This document shows positions 18,028 through 29,831 of a DNA stretch of 64,000 nt, one piece after another (position 1 is the first letter of the stretch; each line of letters starts with the position of its first letter). Both the position numbers and the translations under genes were made by a program. This DNA is from M55B129 sp964506505 (GTDB lineage: Bacteria > Bacillota > Dethiobacteria > DTU022): NCBI GenBank assembly GCA_964506505.1, contig CAZDKY010000003.1, positions 59,489-123,488 of the forward strand, read 5' to 3'. The notes beneath the pieces are model-generated. The model did no database searches. It was not told where the DNA came from and saw only the letters and a list, made by a program, of their open reading frames with translations.

Positions 18028-18915
18028 TCAGAGTCCTTTAGCCGCCCTGCTTCTGAACCGCCTGCGCAGAACAACCGCCACCAGGTTGAGAAAAAAGACA
18101 AGGACAACAAGGACCAGGGCTGTTCCATAAGCAATGGGCCTGACTGCAGCAATATCATGGTGCTGCGTGGACATGATGAAAAGATGATAGGGCAAAGCCA
18201 TGAACTGGCTGAAAACTGAGTCGGGCAGGTAGGGCAGAAAAAATGCTGCGCCTGTAGCCAGTATGGGAGCTGTCTCTCCAGCCGCCCTGGCCAGGCCAAG
18301 AATTGTCCCGGTTAAAATCCCGGGCATAGCCCGCGGTAAAACAACCGTCCGCACTACCTGCCAGCGGGTCGCCCCCAGGGCAAATGAGCCCTCCCGGTAG
18401 GAACGCGGGACGGTAGAGAGCGCTTCTTCTGCAGCGGTAACAGTAACCGGCAGAGTCAGCAACCCAAGAGTAAAACCGGCAGCAATAAGCGAAGGGCCGA
18501 AACCGAATAATTTAACGAACACCGCCATTCCAAAAAGCCCGAATACTATGGACGGCACACCAGCAAGGTTGCGCAGGGCCATCCGCACCAGCCTGGTAAT
18601 ACGACCCTGCACTGCATATTCATTGAGATAAATTGCCGCCGCCACTCCAAAAGGCACAGCAAAAGCAATGGTAATCAGGGTAACATAGAAAGTCCCGATA
18701 ATAGCGGGAAGAATACCTCCCTCGGTCATCCCCACCCTGGGTGGTTCGGATAAAAATTCCCAGTTAATAACCTCCAGACCTTTACTCACCAGGTCATAGA
18801 CGATAAATCCAAGAATTAAAAGGACCAGAATGAGAGAAAAACGCAGCAACCAGCAACCGGCCAGTTCAGCACCCTTCCATTCCCGGGCGCTATTGATATT
18901 TTTATTTCTGTTCAT
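18028..18915 (-). CDS. pstA: Phosphate ABC transporter permease PstA
   Basis: A 295-residue inner-membrane permease with about six helices. The EAA-like cytoplasmic loop is seen as EEALSTVPRSYREGSFALGATRWQ, the contact surface for PstB. Its start overlaps the stop of pstC by four bases (ATGA), indicating translational coupling. 111 bases separate it from pstB. Confidence 0.95.
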   Translation of the reverse strand: MNRNKNINSAREWKGAELAGCWLLRFSLILVLLILGFIVYDLVSKGLEVINWEFLSEPPRVGMTEGGILPAIIGTFYVTLITIAFAVPFGVAAAIYLNEYAVQGRITRLVRMALRNLAGVPSIVFGLFGMAVFVKLFGFGPSLIAAGFTLGLLTLPVTVTAAEEALSTVPRSYREGSFALGATRWQVVRTVVLPRAMPGILTGTILGLARAAGETAPILATGAAFFLPYLPDSVFSQFMALPYHLFIMSTQHHDIAAVRPIAYGTALVLVVLVFFLNLVAVVLRRRFRSRAAKGL

Positions 18916-19790
18916 CTGTTCACCTCCGGTTTACGGTGAATAAGAATATCAGCCATTAGGTTAACGATAAAAGTAATCAGAAAGAGAACCAGGCCGACGA
19001 CAAAAAGAGCATGAAAATGTAATGAATTGAAGACCACATCTCCTATTTCTACTGCAATATTGGCGCTCAAAGTCCTGACCGAATCAAGGTAAGAACTGGG
19101 CCTGGCAATCATGTTTCCGGTAACCATCAGAACAGTCATCGTTTCGCCGATAGCTCTGCCCATCCCCAGCATAACAGCAGCTGATATACCGGAGAAAGCA
19201 GCCGGTATGGTTACTTTCCAGATGGTCTGCCAGCGGGTAGCCCCCAGGGCCAGGGAAGCGTGCCGGTATTCTCTGGGTACGGCGGTTATGGCATCCTCGG
19301 CAAGGGTGATTATAGTCGGCAAAGCCATTACCCCAACCAGAATAGCCCCGTTCAGAGCATTGATGCCGCTGGGAATATTAAAGACAGCGGCAAGCAGGGG
19401 AGCAAGGACAACCAGGCCGATAAACCCGAGAACGACAGAAGGGATTCCGGCTAAAATTTCAACAATGGGTTTAAAAAATTCTCTTTCCCACGGCGAGGCA
19501 ATTTCGGAAAGATAAGCAGCGGCAGCTATCCCCACAGGCACAGCAAAAGCCAGTGCCCCGGCAGTGACCATGAAAGTACCCAGGATCATATTAAGCAAAC
19601 TGTAGGTCGGCTCAGCAAAGGCTGAAGGTCTCCAGACCCCATCAGTGAAAAAAGGTTTCAGGCCAATCTCTTCGAAAGCCGGAATACTGTTTGAAAACAG
19701 GGTAAACATAATCCCCGCCAGGAAAAAGATAATAGCCATTCCGCTGAGCCAGAATATAATTTTCATCATTTTTTCAGTTATAGCAGGCAA
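18912..19790 (-). CDS. pstC: Phosphate ABC transporter permease PstC
   Basis: A 292-residue permease paired with PstA. Six or so membrane segments and the EAA loop AEDAITAVPREYRHASLALGATRWQ are visible. Preceded by a 128-base spacer with two hairpins separating it from pstS, the usual place where the abundant binding protein is uncoupled from the permeases. Confidence 0.95.
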   Translation of the reverse strand: MPAITEKMMKIIFWLSGMAIIFFLAGIMFTLFSNSIPAFEEIGLKPFFTDGVWRPSAFAEPTYSLLNMILGTFMVTAGALAFAVPVGIAAAAYLSEIASPWEREFFKPIVEILAGIPSVVLGFIGLVVLAPLLAAVFNIPSGINALNGAILVGVMALPTIITLAEDAITAVPREYRHASLALGATRWQTIWKVTIPAAFSGISAAVMLGMGRAIGETMTVLMVTGNMIARPSSYLDSVRTLSANIAVEIGDVVFNSLHFHALFVVGLVLFLITFIVNLMADILIHRKPEVNR

Positions 19791-19840
19791 CAGGATCCTC
19801 CTCGCTATTACTTATTCTTTATTGCCAGATTACGATTGGT

Positions 19841-19915
19841 GCCCTGTATACCGCCAGGTCAGAATGACAGTATACAGGGCTGTCCTATATTCCACTCCGG
19901 TAAATATTTTACCGG
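19841..19915 (-). promoter_or_regulatory. Two hairpins between pstS and pstC
   Basis: An 8-bp stem (19897-19904 with 19908-19915) starts just after the pstS stop, and an 11-bp perfect stem (19841-19851 with 19870-19880) follows. Neither has a T-run. They probably stabilise the pstS message or partly block read-through, giving more PstS than permease. Confidence 0.55.
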
Positions 19916-19918
19916 ATG

Positions 19919-20866
19919 TTACTGTAAAGCATCTTTGTTAAATTCAATATCAGAGGTGGTAATGGGATAAAAACCTTCTTCAAGTACTATATTTTGACCC
20001 TGATCACCCGTTTCAAAAAGGAAGAAATCGAGGATTGCTCCACCCGGTTTTCCGGCTACATACTGAAAAAGCGGCCTGGTGAGGGGATAATCTCCACTCG
20101 TTACATTCTCCAGGATAGTAGGATCAAAAGCCTCTGAACCTGTATCTGCAGCAACCAGAAGAGCTTTCATCCCTTCGCCGGCGGCATAACCGATGGCGCA
20201 ATAACCAATACCTCCAGCATCATTTTTTACTGCTTCCACGATATCGGAATTGCCGGCCAGGTTACGCATTTCCGGCGAATAGTCCCCCTGAACCACCTTT
20301 TCCATGAAGAATACATAGGTTCCAGAGGTGCTCTGACGGCCGTAAATTGTAATCTCGCGTTCTTCGCCACCCACTTCCGCCCAGCTGGTAATTTCGCCGC
20401 GGTATATGGCTCCGATCTGCTCGACTGTCAGCTCGGCTAATGGATTGCTCTCATTGACAATTACCGCTACACCATCAACAGCAAAGCGAACGGCATAAAC
20501 ATCCTCACCACTGGTAGCTTTAAGTGCCTCAACTTCTTCGTCTTTCATCGGCCGGGAAGAATTAGCTATATCTATATTCCCATCGATCAGAGAGGTAATG
20601 CCTACTCCGGAACCGCCGCCGGTAACGGCAATGGAAACCCCTTCATAGGCATTCATATATTCTTCAGCCATCCTTGTCACCAGGTTAACTTCCGAATCGG
20701 AACCGGCAATCATGATCGAAACTGTTTCTCCATCATTTCCCTGGCTCTCTCCGTTTTCTCCAGCCGGCTCTTCACCGGGATTCTCTCCCTGCCCGCAGCC
20801 TGCCATAACCAGCGAAAGTGCCAGCAGAGTTATTACAAATACTGTTAGCCACATTCTCCTGTTCAT
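19919..20866 (-). CDS. pstS: Phosphate-binding lipoprotein PstS
   Basis: The extracellular phosphate receptor of PstSCAB. The N-terminus is a lipoprotein signal (lipobox VMAGC, Cys24) followed by an acidic Gly-rich linker. Phosphate-ligand segments are visible: AGSDSEVNL, GGGSGVGITSLIDG, IANSSRPM and GRQSTSGTYVFFMEKV. Length 315. First gene of pstSCAB-phoU; GGAGGG upstream of ATG. The leader carries a Pho box and a hairpin. Confidence 0.96.
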   Translation of the reverse strand: MNRRMWLTVFVITLLALSLVMAGCGQGENPGEEPAGENGESQGNDGETVSIMIAGSDSEVNLVTRMAEEYMNAYEGVSIAVTGGGSGVGITSLIDGNIDIANSSRPMKDEEVEALKATSGEDVYAVRFAVDGVAVIVNESNPLAELTVEQIGAIYRGEITSWAEVGGEEREITIYGRQSTSGTYVFFMEKVVQGDYSPEMRNLAGNSDIVEAVKNDAGGIGYCAIGYAAGEGMKALLVAADTGSEAFDPTILENVTSGDYPLTRPLFQYVAGKPGGAILDFFLFETGDQGQNIVLEEGFYPITTSDIEFNKDALQ

Positions 20867-20886
20867 TTTTTCCCTCCTAAAATAAA

Positions 20887-20921
20887 TTTAACCTTGCTCA
20901 TAATAACTGAACAAGGTTAAA
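20887..20921 (-). promoter_or_regulatory. Inverted repeat in the pstS leader
   Basis: A 10-bp stem, TTTAACCTTG with CAAGGTTAAA, extended by TCA/TGA after one mismatch, ends about 20 bases before the pstS ATG. No T-run. It contains a further TTTAAC, so it may be part of the PhoP site or an RNA hairpin. Confidence 0.5.
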
Positions 20922-20932
20922 AATAAAGGAGT

Positions 20933-20965
20933 TTTATGTAAAATTAAAGTTAAATCTCTGTTAAA
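20933..20965 (-). promoter_or_regulatory. Pho box upstream of pstS
   Basis: Three adjoining 11-base units on the minus strand, TTTAACAGAGA, TTTAACTTTAA and TTTTACATAAA. This matches the Bacillus-type PhoP box of TT(A/T)ACA-like hexamers repeated every 11 bases. It lies in the gap between phoR and pstS. Confidence 0.7.
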
Positions 20966-20967
20966 CG

Positions 20968-22803
20968 TTAACGTCCGCAGCACGGCAGGGAAAAGCGAAA
21001 CACTGTTCCTTTCCCCTCGGTGCTCTGCAGCTGATAATCTGCGCCATGCGCTTCCATGATATGCTTAACAATGGAAAGGCCAAGACCGGTTCCTCCACTT
21101 TTTCGGGAACGGGCTTTATCAACCCGGTAGAATCGCTCGAATATATAAGGCAGATCGCTCTCCGGAATACCGGGACCGTCATCGGATATTTCGACAAATG
21201 CCGTCTGCTGGTCACAACCCAGTTTTGCGATCACCCTGCCTCTCTCCCTACCGTGCCTGATACTGTTTTCCAGGATATTGATCAGGGCCTGACTGAGCCA
21301 TTCATAGTTCCCCTCCACGGCAATTTCATCATCAGGAAAATCTATTTTAAGGATTGCCCCTTTTTGTTTCCTCAGTTCTTCAACATTCACAACTGCCTCT
21401 TCAATCAACGCTTTTAGATTGACTCGTTTCTTCCTGACAAACCCTTTTTCGTTTTCAATTTGAGCAAGGTCAAGTAAATTATCAAGAAGCTCGGCCAGCC
21501 TTTTTGTTTCCCGATCAATAATCTGTAAAAAATCCGTTAGTTCCCGGCGGCTCAAATTTTCATGGATGATCGTTTCTGTGTAACCGCGAACTGCTGTAAG
21601 AGGAGTGCGCAGCTCATGGGAAACATTGGCCACAAAATCACTGCGCATCTTTTCGATGGTCCGCAGCTGAGTCACTTCGTGGAAAAGAATCAGTACCCCG
21701 ATTATTTTGCTGGCCGGTCCGGACACTGGCAGCAGGTGTGTTTCAAGGACGGCGGCCCGTGGATAATAAATGTCCAGCTCGATCACCCTGCTTAGACCGT
21801 CATCGTGAACCGCTTTTAAAGACTGGGATAAGTTGAAATAGCGTAAGCCTTTTCGGAGGGGGACTCCGATCATTTCACTGTCTTTAAGATCAAACAGCAT
21901 TTCAGCCGCCGGGTTGATCAGTTCAATTTTCATCTCCCGGTCGGTTAGAATTATACCGTTACTCATCGAGTTAACGACGGTTTCCAGTTTGTTTTTTTCA
22001 GCAGTCACTTTTTCGATCTGACCTGCCAGGGAGCGGCCCATTTCCTTAATATTGGAAGCCAGTTCTGCCAGTTCATCCTGGCCTTCGATTTCGAGTGGAG
22101 GATCGAAATTGCCACCGGATATGGCTTTTGAAGCATTGCTAATTCTGCCGATGGGTTCGGTTATTCTACGGGAGAGAATCAATGCAACACCTGAAGCAAG
22201 CAGAAACGCAGTAAAAAGAGCCACCAGGATAAACAGGCGCAGGTTACCCATGGCCTGGTTAATAGCCGAAAGTGGAAGGGCAAGCCGAATAATTAAAAAA
22301 GGATTGCCTTCCCCTGACTCATCATCTCCTCCCTCAAGGGGCACTGCCAGGTAATACATATCTTTTTCAAGCGTTGCACTGTAACGGCTGGCGATACCCA
22401 CTTCCTGCTGTAACACTTCAATAATTTCCGGACGATCAATATGGTTTTCCATTATGGTTGGATTTTCGTCAGAATCAGCCAGGACAAAACCCTCCCCATC
22501 GATGAGGGTCATCCTGATGCCCAGTTCCGCCCCGAGATCTTCATAAAGGCTGTCAATAGCAGTCGGGAAGGTCTCCTCTTCAATCATTTCCTCTACCAGA
22601 GCAGCGGTGAGACGAGCCTGTATATATAGATTCTCGCGCAGGGTTTGCATATAAAAATAATGCAAAAACCAGCTGAAAAAAAACCCCATTACAGCAACTA
22701 TAACAGCTATAACAGCCAGATTATAAAATATCATGCGACGACGGATACTTTTAAACAATTTAAGACTGCCTCCAGACTGCCGCCCCGTTAAAAATGAGCT
22801 CAC
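20968..22803 (-). CDS. phoR: Phosphate-responsive sensor histidine kinase PhoR
   Basis: Membrane histidine kinase of 611 residues. Order: membrane helix (about 25-48), extracytoplasmic sensor domain (about 49-185), second helix (about 190-212), HAMP, PAS (about 270-380), HisKA with the phosphorylated His in VSHELRTPLTAVRGYTE, and the HATPase domain with NILENSIRHG, DDGPGIPESDLPYIFERFYR and GGTGLGLSIV. This layout equals Bacillus PhoR. Located between phoP and pstS on the same strand, which identifies the signal as phosphate; 195 bases separate it from phoP. Confidence 0.93.
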   Translation of the reverse strand: MSSFLTGRQSGGSLKLFKSIRRRMIFYNLAVIAVIVAVMGFFFSWFLHYFYMQTLRENLYIQARLTAALVEEMIEEETFPTAIDSLYEDLGAELGIRMTLIDGEGFVLADSDENPTIMENHIDRPEIIEVLQQEVGIASRYSATLEKDMYYLAVPLEGGDDESGEGNPFLIIRLALPLSAINQAMGNLRLFILVALFTAFLLASGVALILSRRITEPIGRISNASKAISGGNFDPPLEIEGQDELAELASNIKEMGRSLAGQIEKVTAEKNKLETVVNSMSNGIILTDREMKIELINPAAEMLFDLKDSEMIGVPLRKGLRYFNLSQSLKAVHDDGLSRVIELDIYYPRAAVLETHLLPVSGPASKIIGVLILFHEVTQLRTIEKMRSDFVANVSHELRTPLTAVRGYTETIIHENLSRRELTDFLQIIDRETKRLAELLDNLLDLAQIENEKGFVRKKRVNLKALIEEAVVNVEELRKQKGAILKIDFPDDEIAVEGNYEWLSQALINILENSIRHGRERGRVIAKLGCDQQTAFVEISDDGPGIPESDLPYIFERFYRVDKARSRKSGGTGLGLSIVKHIMEAHGADYQLQSTEGKGTVFRFSLPCCGR

Positions 22804-22998
22804 TCATATTATACCTTCTTATGCATTCATCAAAACTGCAAGGTAAGCTGCAGGCGCATTAACTCAGAATACTTCTCCGATTGCTGTTCATCGCCGCCAA
22901 TGTCATTGATGAAAGAAGCTGTTAGTTACAGAACCGGTTAGTTTAAGATCAGATAAGAGAATTTTTAAATTTACAGGGAAATCCATAAAAGCTTCTTC

Positions 22999-23730
22999 TC
23001 AGCGATCGGCAAAGCGATAACCGACACCACGGACAGTTTCAATATAACAGGGACGGGAAGGGTCTTCTTCAAGTTTTCGACGCAATGAACGGATATGCAC
23101 ATCCACTGTCCTGGTATCTACTCCCGTTTCATAACCCCATATTTTATCCAGGAGTGTCTCCCTGGTCAGGACTTTTCCGGCATTGGCCATGAGCAACTGC
23201 AGCAGAATAAACTCTTTATGGGTTAAAGCCTGCTGTTCATTTTTAACTGTAACTTCATAGCGCTCAGGGTTAAGGACAATCGGCCCAATACGGATTGGTT
23301 TTAATTCGGGGGTTACTTCTTCGGACATACGGTTTTGGTCCAGCCGGCGCAGCATCGCCCTGACCCGAGCAACCAGTTCACGGATACTGAATGGTTTGAC
23401 CATGTAATCATCCGCCCCCAGTTCCAACCCCAGCACTTTATCCAGTTCTTCCCGCCGCGCAGAAAGAATCAAGATGGGCACTACTGCAGTGAGAGGGCTG
23501 CTGCGCAGACGGCGGCATACCTCAAGGCCGTCCATTTCAGGAAGCATGATATCAAGGATGATCAGATCAGGTATATTCTGCAAGGCATAATCCAAAGCCG
23601 CCGGGCCACTGCCGACACTGTAAGTTCGGAACCCTTCCTTTTCCAGATGAAAAGTAAGAAGCCTGACGATATCTTCTTCATCTTCAACTATCAGTATAAA
23701 GCGCTGTTTACGATCCAGGTCATTGTTCAT
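22999..23730 (-). CDS. phoP: Response regulator PhoP, OmpR family
   Basis: A 243-residue transcription factor. The receiver domain has acidic residues EDEED at 16-20, the phospho-acceptor Asp60 in LIILDIMLPEMDG and Lys in DYMVKPFS; the C-terminal winged helix (GYETGVDTRTVDVHIRSLRRKLE, GVGYRF) binds direct repeats. Partner of PhoR, and the natural reader of the Pho box in front of pstS. First gene of the cluster. Confidence 0.94.
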   Translation of the reverse strand: MNNDLDRKQRFILIVEDEEDIVRLLTFHLEKEGFRTYSVGSGPAALDYALQNIPDLIILDIMLPEMDGLEVCRRLRSSPLTAVVPILILSARREELDKVLGLELGADDYMVKPFSIRELVARVRAMLRRLDQNRMSEEVTPELKPIRIGPIVLNPERYEVTVKNEQQALTHKEFILLQLLMANAGKVLTRETLLDKIWGYETGVDTRTVDVHIRSLRRKLEEDPSRPCYIETVRGVGYRFADR

Positions 23731-23882
23731 GTCATTATTTTAACATAAGTTTGATCTTTGCCGGGTCCGGATAAACAATTTTGGTGGGAATTAGATAAAA
23801 TCTTCTAAAAAATGAGGGCAACAAACCATGTAAAAATAACAGAAATTACATTGAACCGGCACCATCTGGCGACGGTTCGAAC

Positions 23883-23911
23883 TTGTCAGGAAGACAATTA
23901 AATGCTAATAT
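23883..23911 (+). promoter_or_regulatory. Promoter of nifJ
   Basis: TTGTCA (23883-23888) and TAATAT (23906-23911) with a 17-base spacer, about 74 bases before the TTG start. Confidence 0.6.
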
Positions 23912-23942
23912 GTAGCAGGATCGTAAGCCGCTGTATTTGTAA

Positions 23943-27518
<3,576 letters not shown>

Positions 27519-27577
27519 TTTTGAATTTCATCCTAGAACAAGTAACAAGTGTCACATTTTGTTTTGACCGGGAACTG

Positions 27578-27608
27578 AAGGAGGCCTCTTGAAAGAGGCC
27601 TCCTTTTC
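27578..27608 (+). terminator. Rho-independent terminator of nifJ
   Basis: AAGGAGGCCTCTT pairs perfectly with AAGAGGCCTCCTT, followed by TT; a symmetric, very stable stem ending in a short T-run. Confidence 0.85.
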
Positions 27609-27710
27609 ATGTGCGGACTTTTTACTACACTTTAAGATTATTTTAAAAGCTTTTTAAATGTTATTCCCCCGAGATCTTTACCCCTTTGTTCCTGCGCAGC
27701 AACCTGTTTG

Positions 27711-28517
27711 CTAACGCCGATTTTTCCTTTTGCTAAACCAGCGGGCAATACTGCTCTGTTTTTTCGCCAGATCGATATTGCCCAGCATTTTTTGCGCTGC
27801 TTCATAACCTCGCTCCATGATCAAATCAACCCTTTTAATGTCCCACATGGTTATATCCCCCAGTTCAGGTTCGATCATTATGTCCGCTATATCGTGAGCG
27901 GATTTATCCCGCTGGCGTTGGATTATGTCAAAAGCCTGGATCAAGATTTTAAATACACTGTCCGGCTCAGTGGTAAGCGGTTTCTGAGCCCCCACATCAA
28001 CGGCAATAATATAATCAAGGTTGCGCTCTTTTAGAAGGGCGGCAGGAACATTATCCAGCAACCCGCCATCTACAAGCAGTTTATCCTTCCACTTCACCGG
28101 GGTAAAAATACCCGGTATGGAACAGCTGGCCTGAACTGCTTCGGAAACAGGACCATCTTCAATAATTATCTCTTCCCCACTCAGCAGATCAACTGCATTG
28201 ATGATCAGGGGATTTTTTAAATCCTCAAAATTTATGTTTCCCAGATGCTCTTCCAGCATCTCTAAAAGTTTTGAAGAACTTATTAAACCCTTCCGGGGAA
28301 GAGATAATGTGACTAGATCTTTCCAGGATAATTTGCGAGCTATCTGTTCAATTTCTCCAATGGTTTTCCCCGCGCTATATAGAGATGCGACAATACTGCC
28401 GGCGCTTGTCCCGGCTATTAACACAGGTTTTACATTACGTTCCTCAAGATATTTCAAAACGCCAATGTGTGCTATCCCGCGGGCTGCTCCACCACTTAAA
28501 GCCAGTCCAATTTTCAT
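27711..28517 (-). CDS. Patatin-like phospholipase, RssA/YlbK type
   Basis: A 268-residue lipid acyl hydrolase. The catalytic dyad is present: Ser in GTSAGS (near residue 43) and Asp in VDGGLLDNVPA. The oxyanion loop LSGGAARGIAHIGVL opens the protein. No signal peptide, so it acts inside the cell, most likely on membrane lipids. Convergent with nifJ and upstream of no obvious partner on its strand. Confidence 0.9.
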   Translation of the reverse strand: MKIGLALSGGAARGIAHIGVLKYLEERNVKPVLIAGTSAGSIVASLYSAGKTIGEIEQIARKLSWKDLVTLSLPRKGLISSSKLLEMLEEHLGNINFEDLKNPLIINAVDLLSGEEIIIEDGPVSEAVQASCSIPGIFTPVKWKDKLLVDGGLLDNVPAALLKERNLDYIIAVDVGAQKPLTTEPDSVFKILIQAFDIIQRQRDKSAHDIADIMIEPELGDITMWDIKRVDLIMERGYEAAQKMLGNIDLAKKQSSIARWFSKRKNRR

Positions 28518-28620
28518 AGCCGGTATCTCCTATTTTAAATTTGTTTAAGCCAGTCAGCTTGATTAAGCGGTTCTTGTTTCCCCTTTTCGTAAATAGTCCT
28601 TCCCAGGAAGATAACCGATC

Positions 28621-28830
28621 TCAGTTAATAAAACGGATCCCTGAAGCCCCAAATAAAATTCCGGCAATCAACAAAAGGCGGAAAGCCTGCCAGAAATTGA
28701 TTTCCCTTAGAGCAAAAACCTGGGGCATTGTTATATTCCACAACCACTGCAGGATAACAGACACAAGAAAGAACAGTGCCACCACCAGGATCGGCAGCAA
28801 AATAAAGTTTGCCAGGGCGAAACCGTACAT
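28621..28830 (-). CDS. Small two-helix membrane protein, family unknown
   Basis: About 69 residues, with hydrophobic segments ANFILLPILVVALFFLVSVI and FRLLLIAGILFG, separated by a conserved-looking amphipathic stretch (WNITMPQVFALREINFWQ). ATG at 28830 has GGAGG seven bases upstream; a GTG two codons earlier overlaps that site. The quality of the ribosome-binding site and the composition argue for a real gene. I do not recognise a function. It follows coaX by 32 bases and may be in one transcript with coaX and the patatin gene. Confidence 0.7.
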   Translation of the reverse strand: MYGFALANFILLPILVVALFFLVSVILQWLWNITMPQVFALREINFWQAFRLLLIAGILFGASGIRFIN

Positions 28831-28862
28831 GAACACACCTCCTTTGCAGAATTCTTCATTTT

Positions 28863-29633
28863 TTATTTTGTAGCGTTTAACCTGGTGATTATCCGCAATC
28901 CTTCCAGGGTAAGAAGAGGATTGACCTCCCGGATTGTTTCCGATTCACGGGCAATTAAGTTGGCAAAACCACCGGTAGCTATTACCTGGGGATCTCCTCC
29001 AAGCTCTGCAGCCATCCGATGAACAATTCCGTCGACCTGGCCGACAAACCCGAAGACAATGCCCGACTGCATACTGGAGATGGTGTCTTTGCCGATAACT
29101 CGCTGGGGCCTTACTATTTCCACCCTCGGCAATTTGGCCGCTCTTTCAAAAAGGGCTTCCATAGATATTCCTATGCCGGGAGCGATAGCCCCGCCGAGGT
29201 AATCACCCTCACCCGAAATGGCACAAAAGGTGGTTGCAGTTCCAAAATCGACTATAATCATCGGCCCACCGTAAAGTTCAATTGCCGCAACGGCATTGAC
29301 GATACGATCGGCACCCACTTCACGTGGATTATCTGTTACAATATTTAAGCCGGTCTTTATTCCCGGCCCAATAATAAGGGGATCGACATTGAAATATTTT
29401 GTAGACATACGGCCAAGGGAATACATCAATGGAGGAACAACAGAGGAAATTGCGATAATATTTATTTCCTTTAAGGTTATATGGCTGTTGTGAAGTAAAT
29501 TTTTAACCACCATACCCAGTTCATCTTCAGTACTCGATTTACGGGTAGCCAACCGCCAGTAAACAATGATTTTATCTTCGCGGTATACCCCGAGCATAAT
29601 ATGGGTGTTGCCAACATCAACGGCCAGTAACAA
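28863..29633 (-). CDS. coaX: Pantothenate kinase type III
   Basis: Phosphorylates pantothenate, first step of coenzyme A synthesis; the type III enzyme has no CoA feedback inhibition. ASKHA-fold motifs: LAVDVGNTHIMLGVY at the N-terminus, the GADRIVNAVAA segment, VDFGTATTFCA, and GGAIAPGIGISMEAL. The start is TTG at 29633 after GGGAGG (eight-base spacing); reading on to 29672 would add residues lacking a ribosome-binding site and not found in the family. 256 residues, the normal length. Confidence 0.95.
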   Translation of the reverse strand: MLLAVDVGNTHIMLGVYREDKIIVYWRLATRKSSTEDELGMVVKNLLHNSHITLKEINIIAISSVVPPLMYSLGRMSTKYFNVDPLIIGPGIKTGLNIVTDNPREVGADRIVNAVAAIELYGGPMIIVDFGTATTFCAISGEGDYLGGAIAPGIGISMEALFERAAKLPRVEIVRPQRVIGKDTISSMQSGIVFGFVGQVDGIVHRMAAELGGDPQVIATGGFANLIARESETIREVNPLLTLEGLRIITRLNATK

Positions 29634-29831
29634 GTTGCATTCCTCCCACTGATAGATAAGCCTGATAAGCAAGTATCAGGTAAATAACACTATAGCAGAT
29701 TACGTTATTTTTGCAAAGAACCACTCTACAGCTCAATGGTAGAAGCTTAATAGTCTTGGAGGAATCCGGATCATCCCGTCGAAGTACAGAAGGGCACTTT
29801 GACAGCATGATTCGCACAAGGAGGAGCAGTC

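Noticed and set aside
29715..29790. tRNA-like stretch (CAGCTCAATGGTAGAAGC) upstream of the CPBP gene
   Set aside because: It resembles a tRNA D-arm, but I found no matching acceptor stem, anticodon stem or GTTCGAATC-type T-arm. Treated as coincidence or a very decayed remnant.
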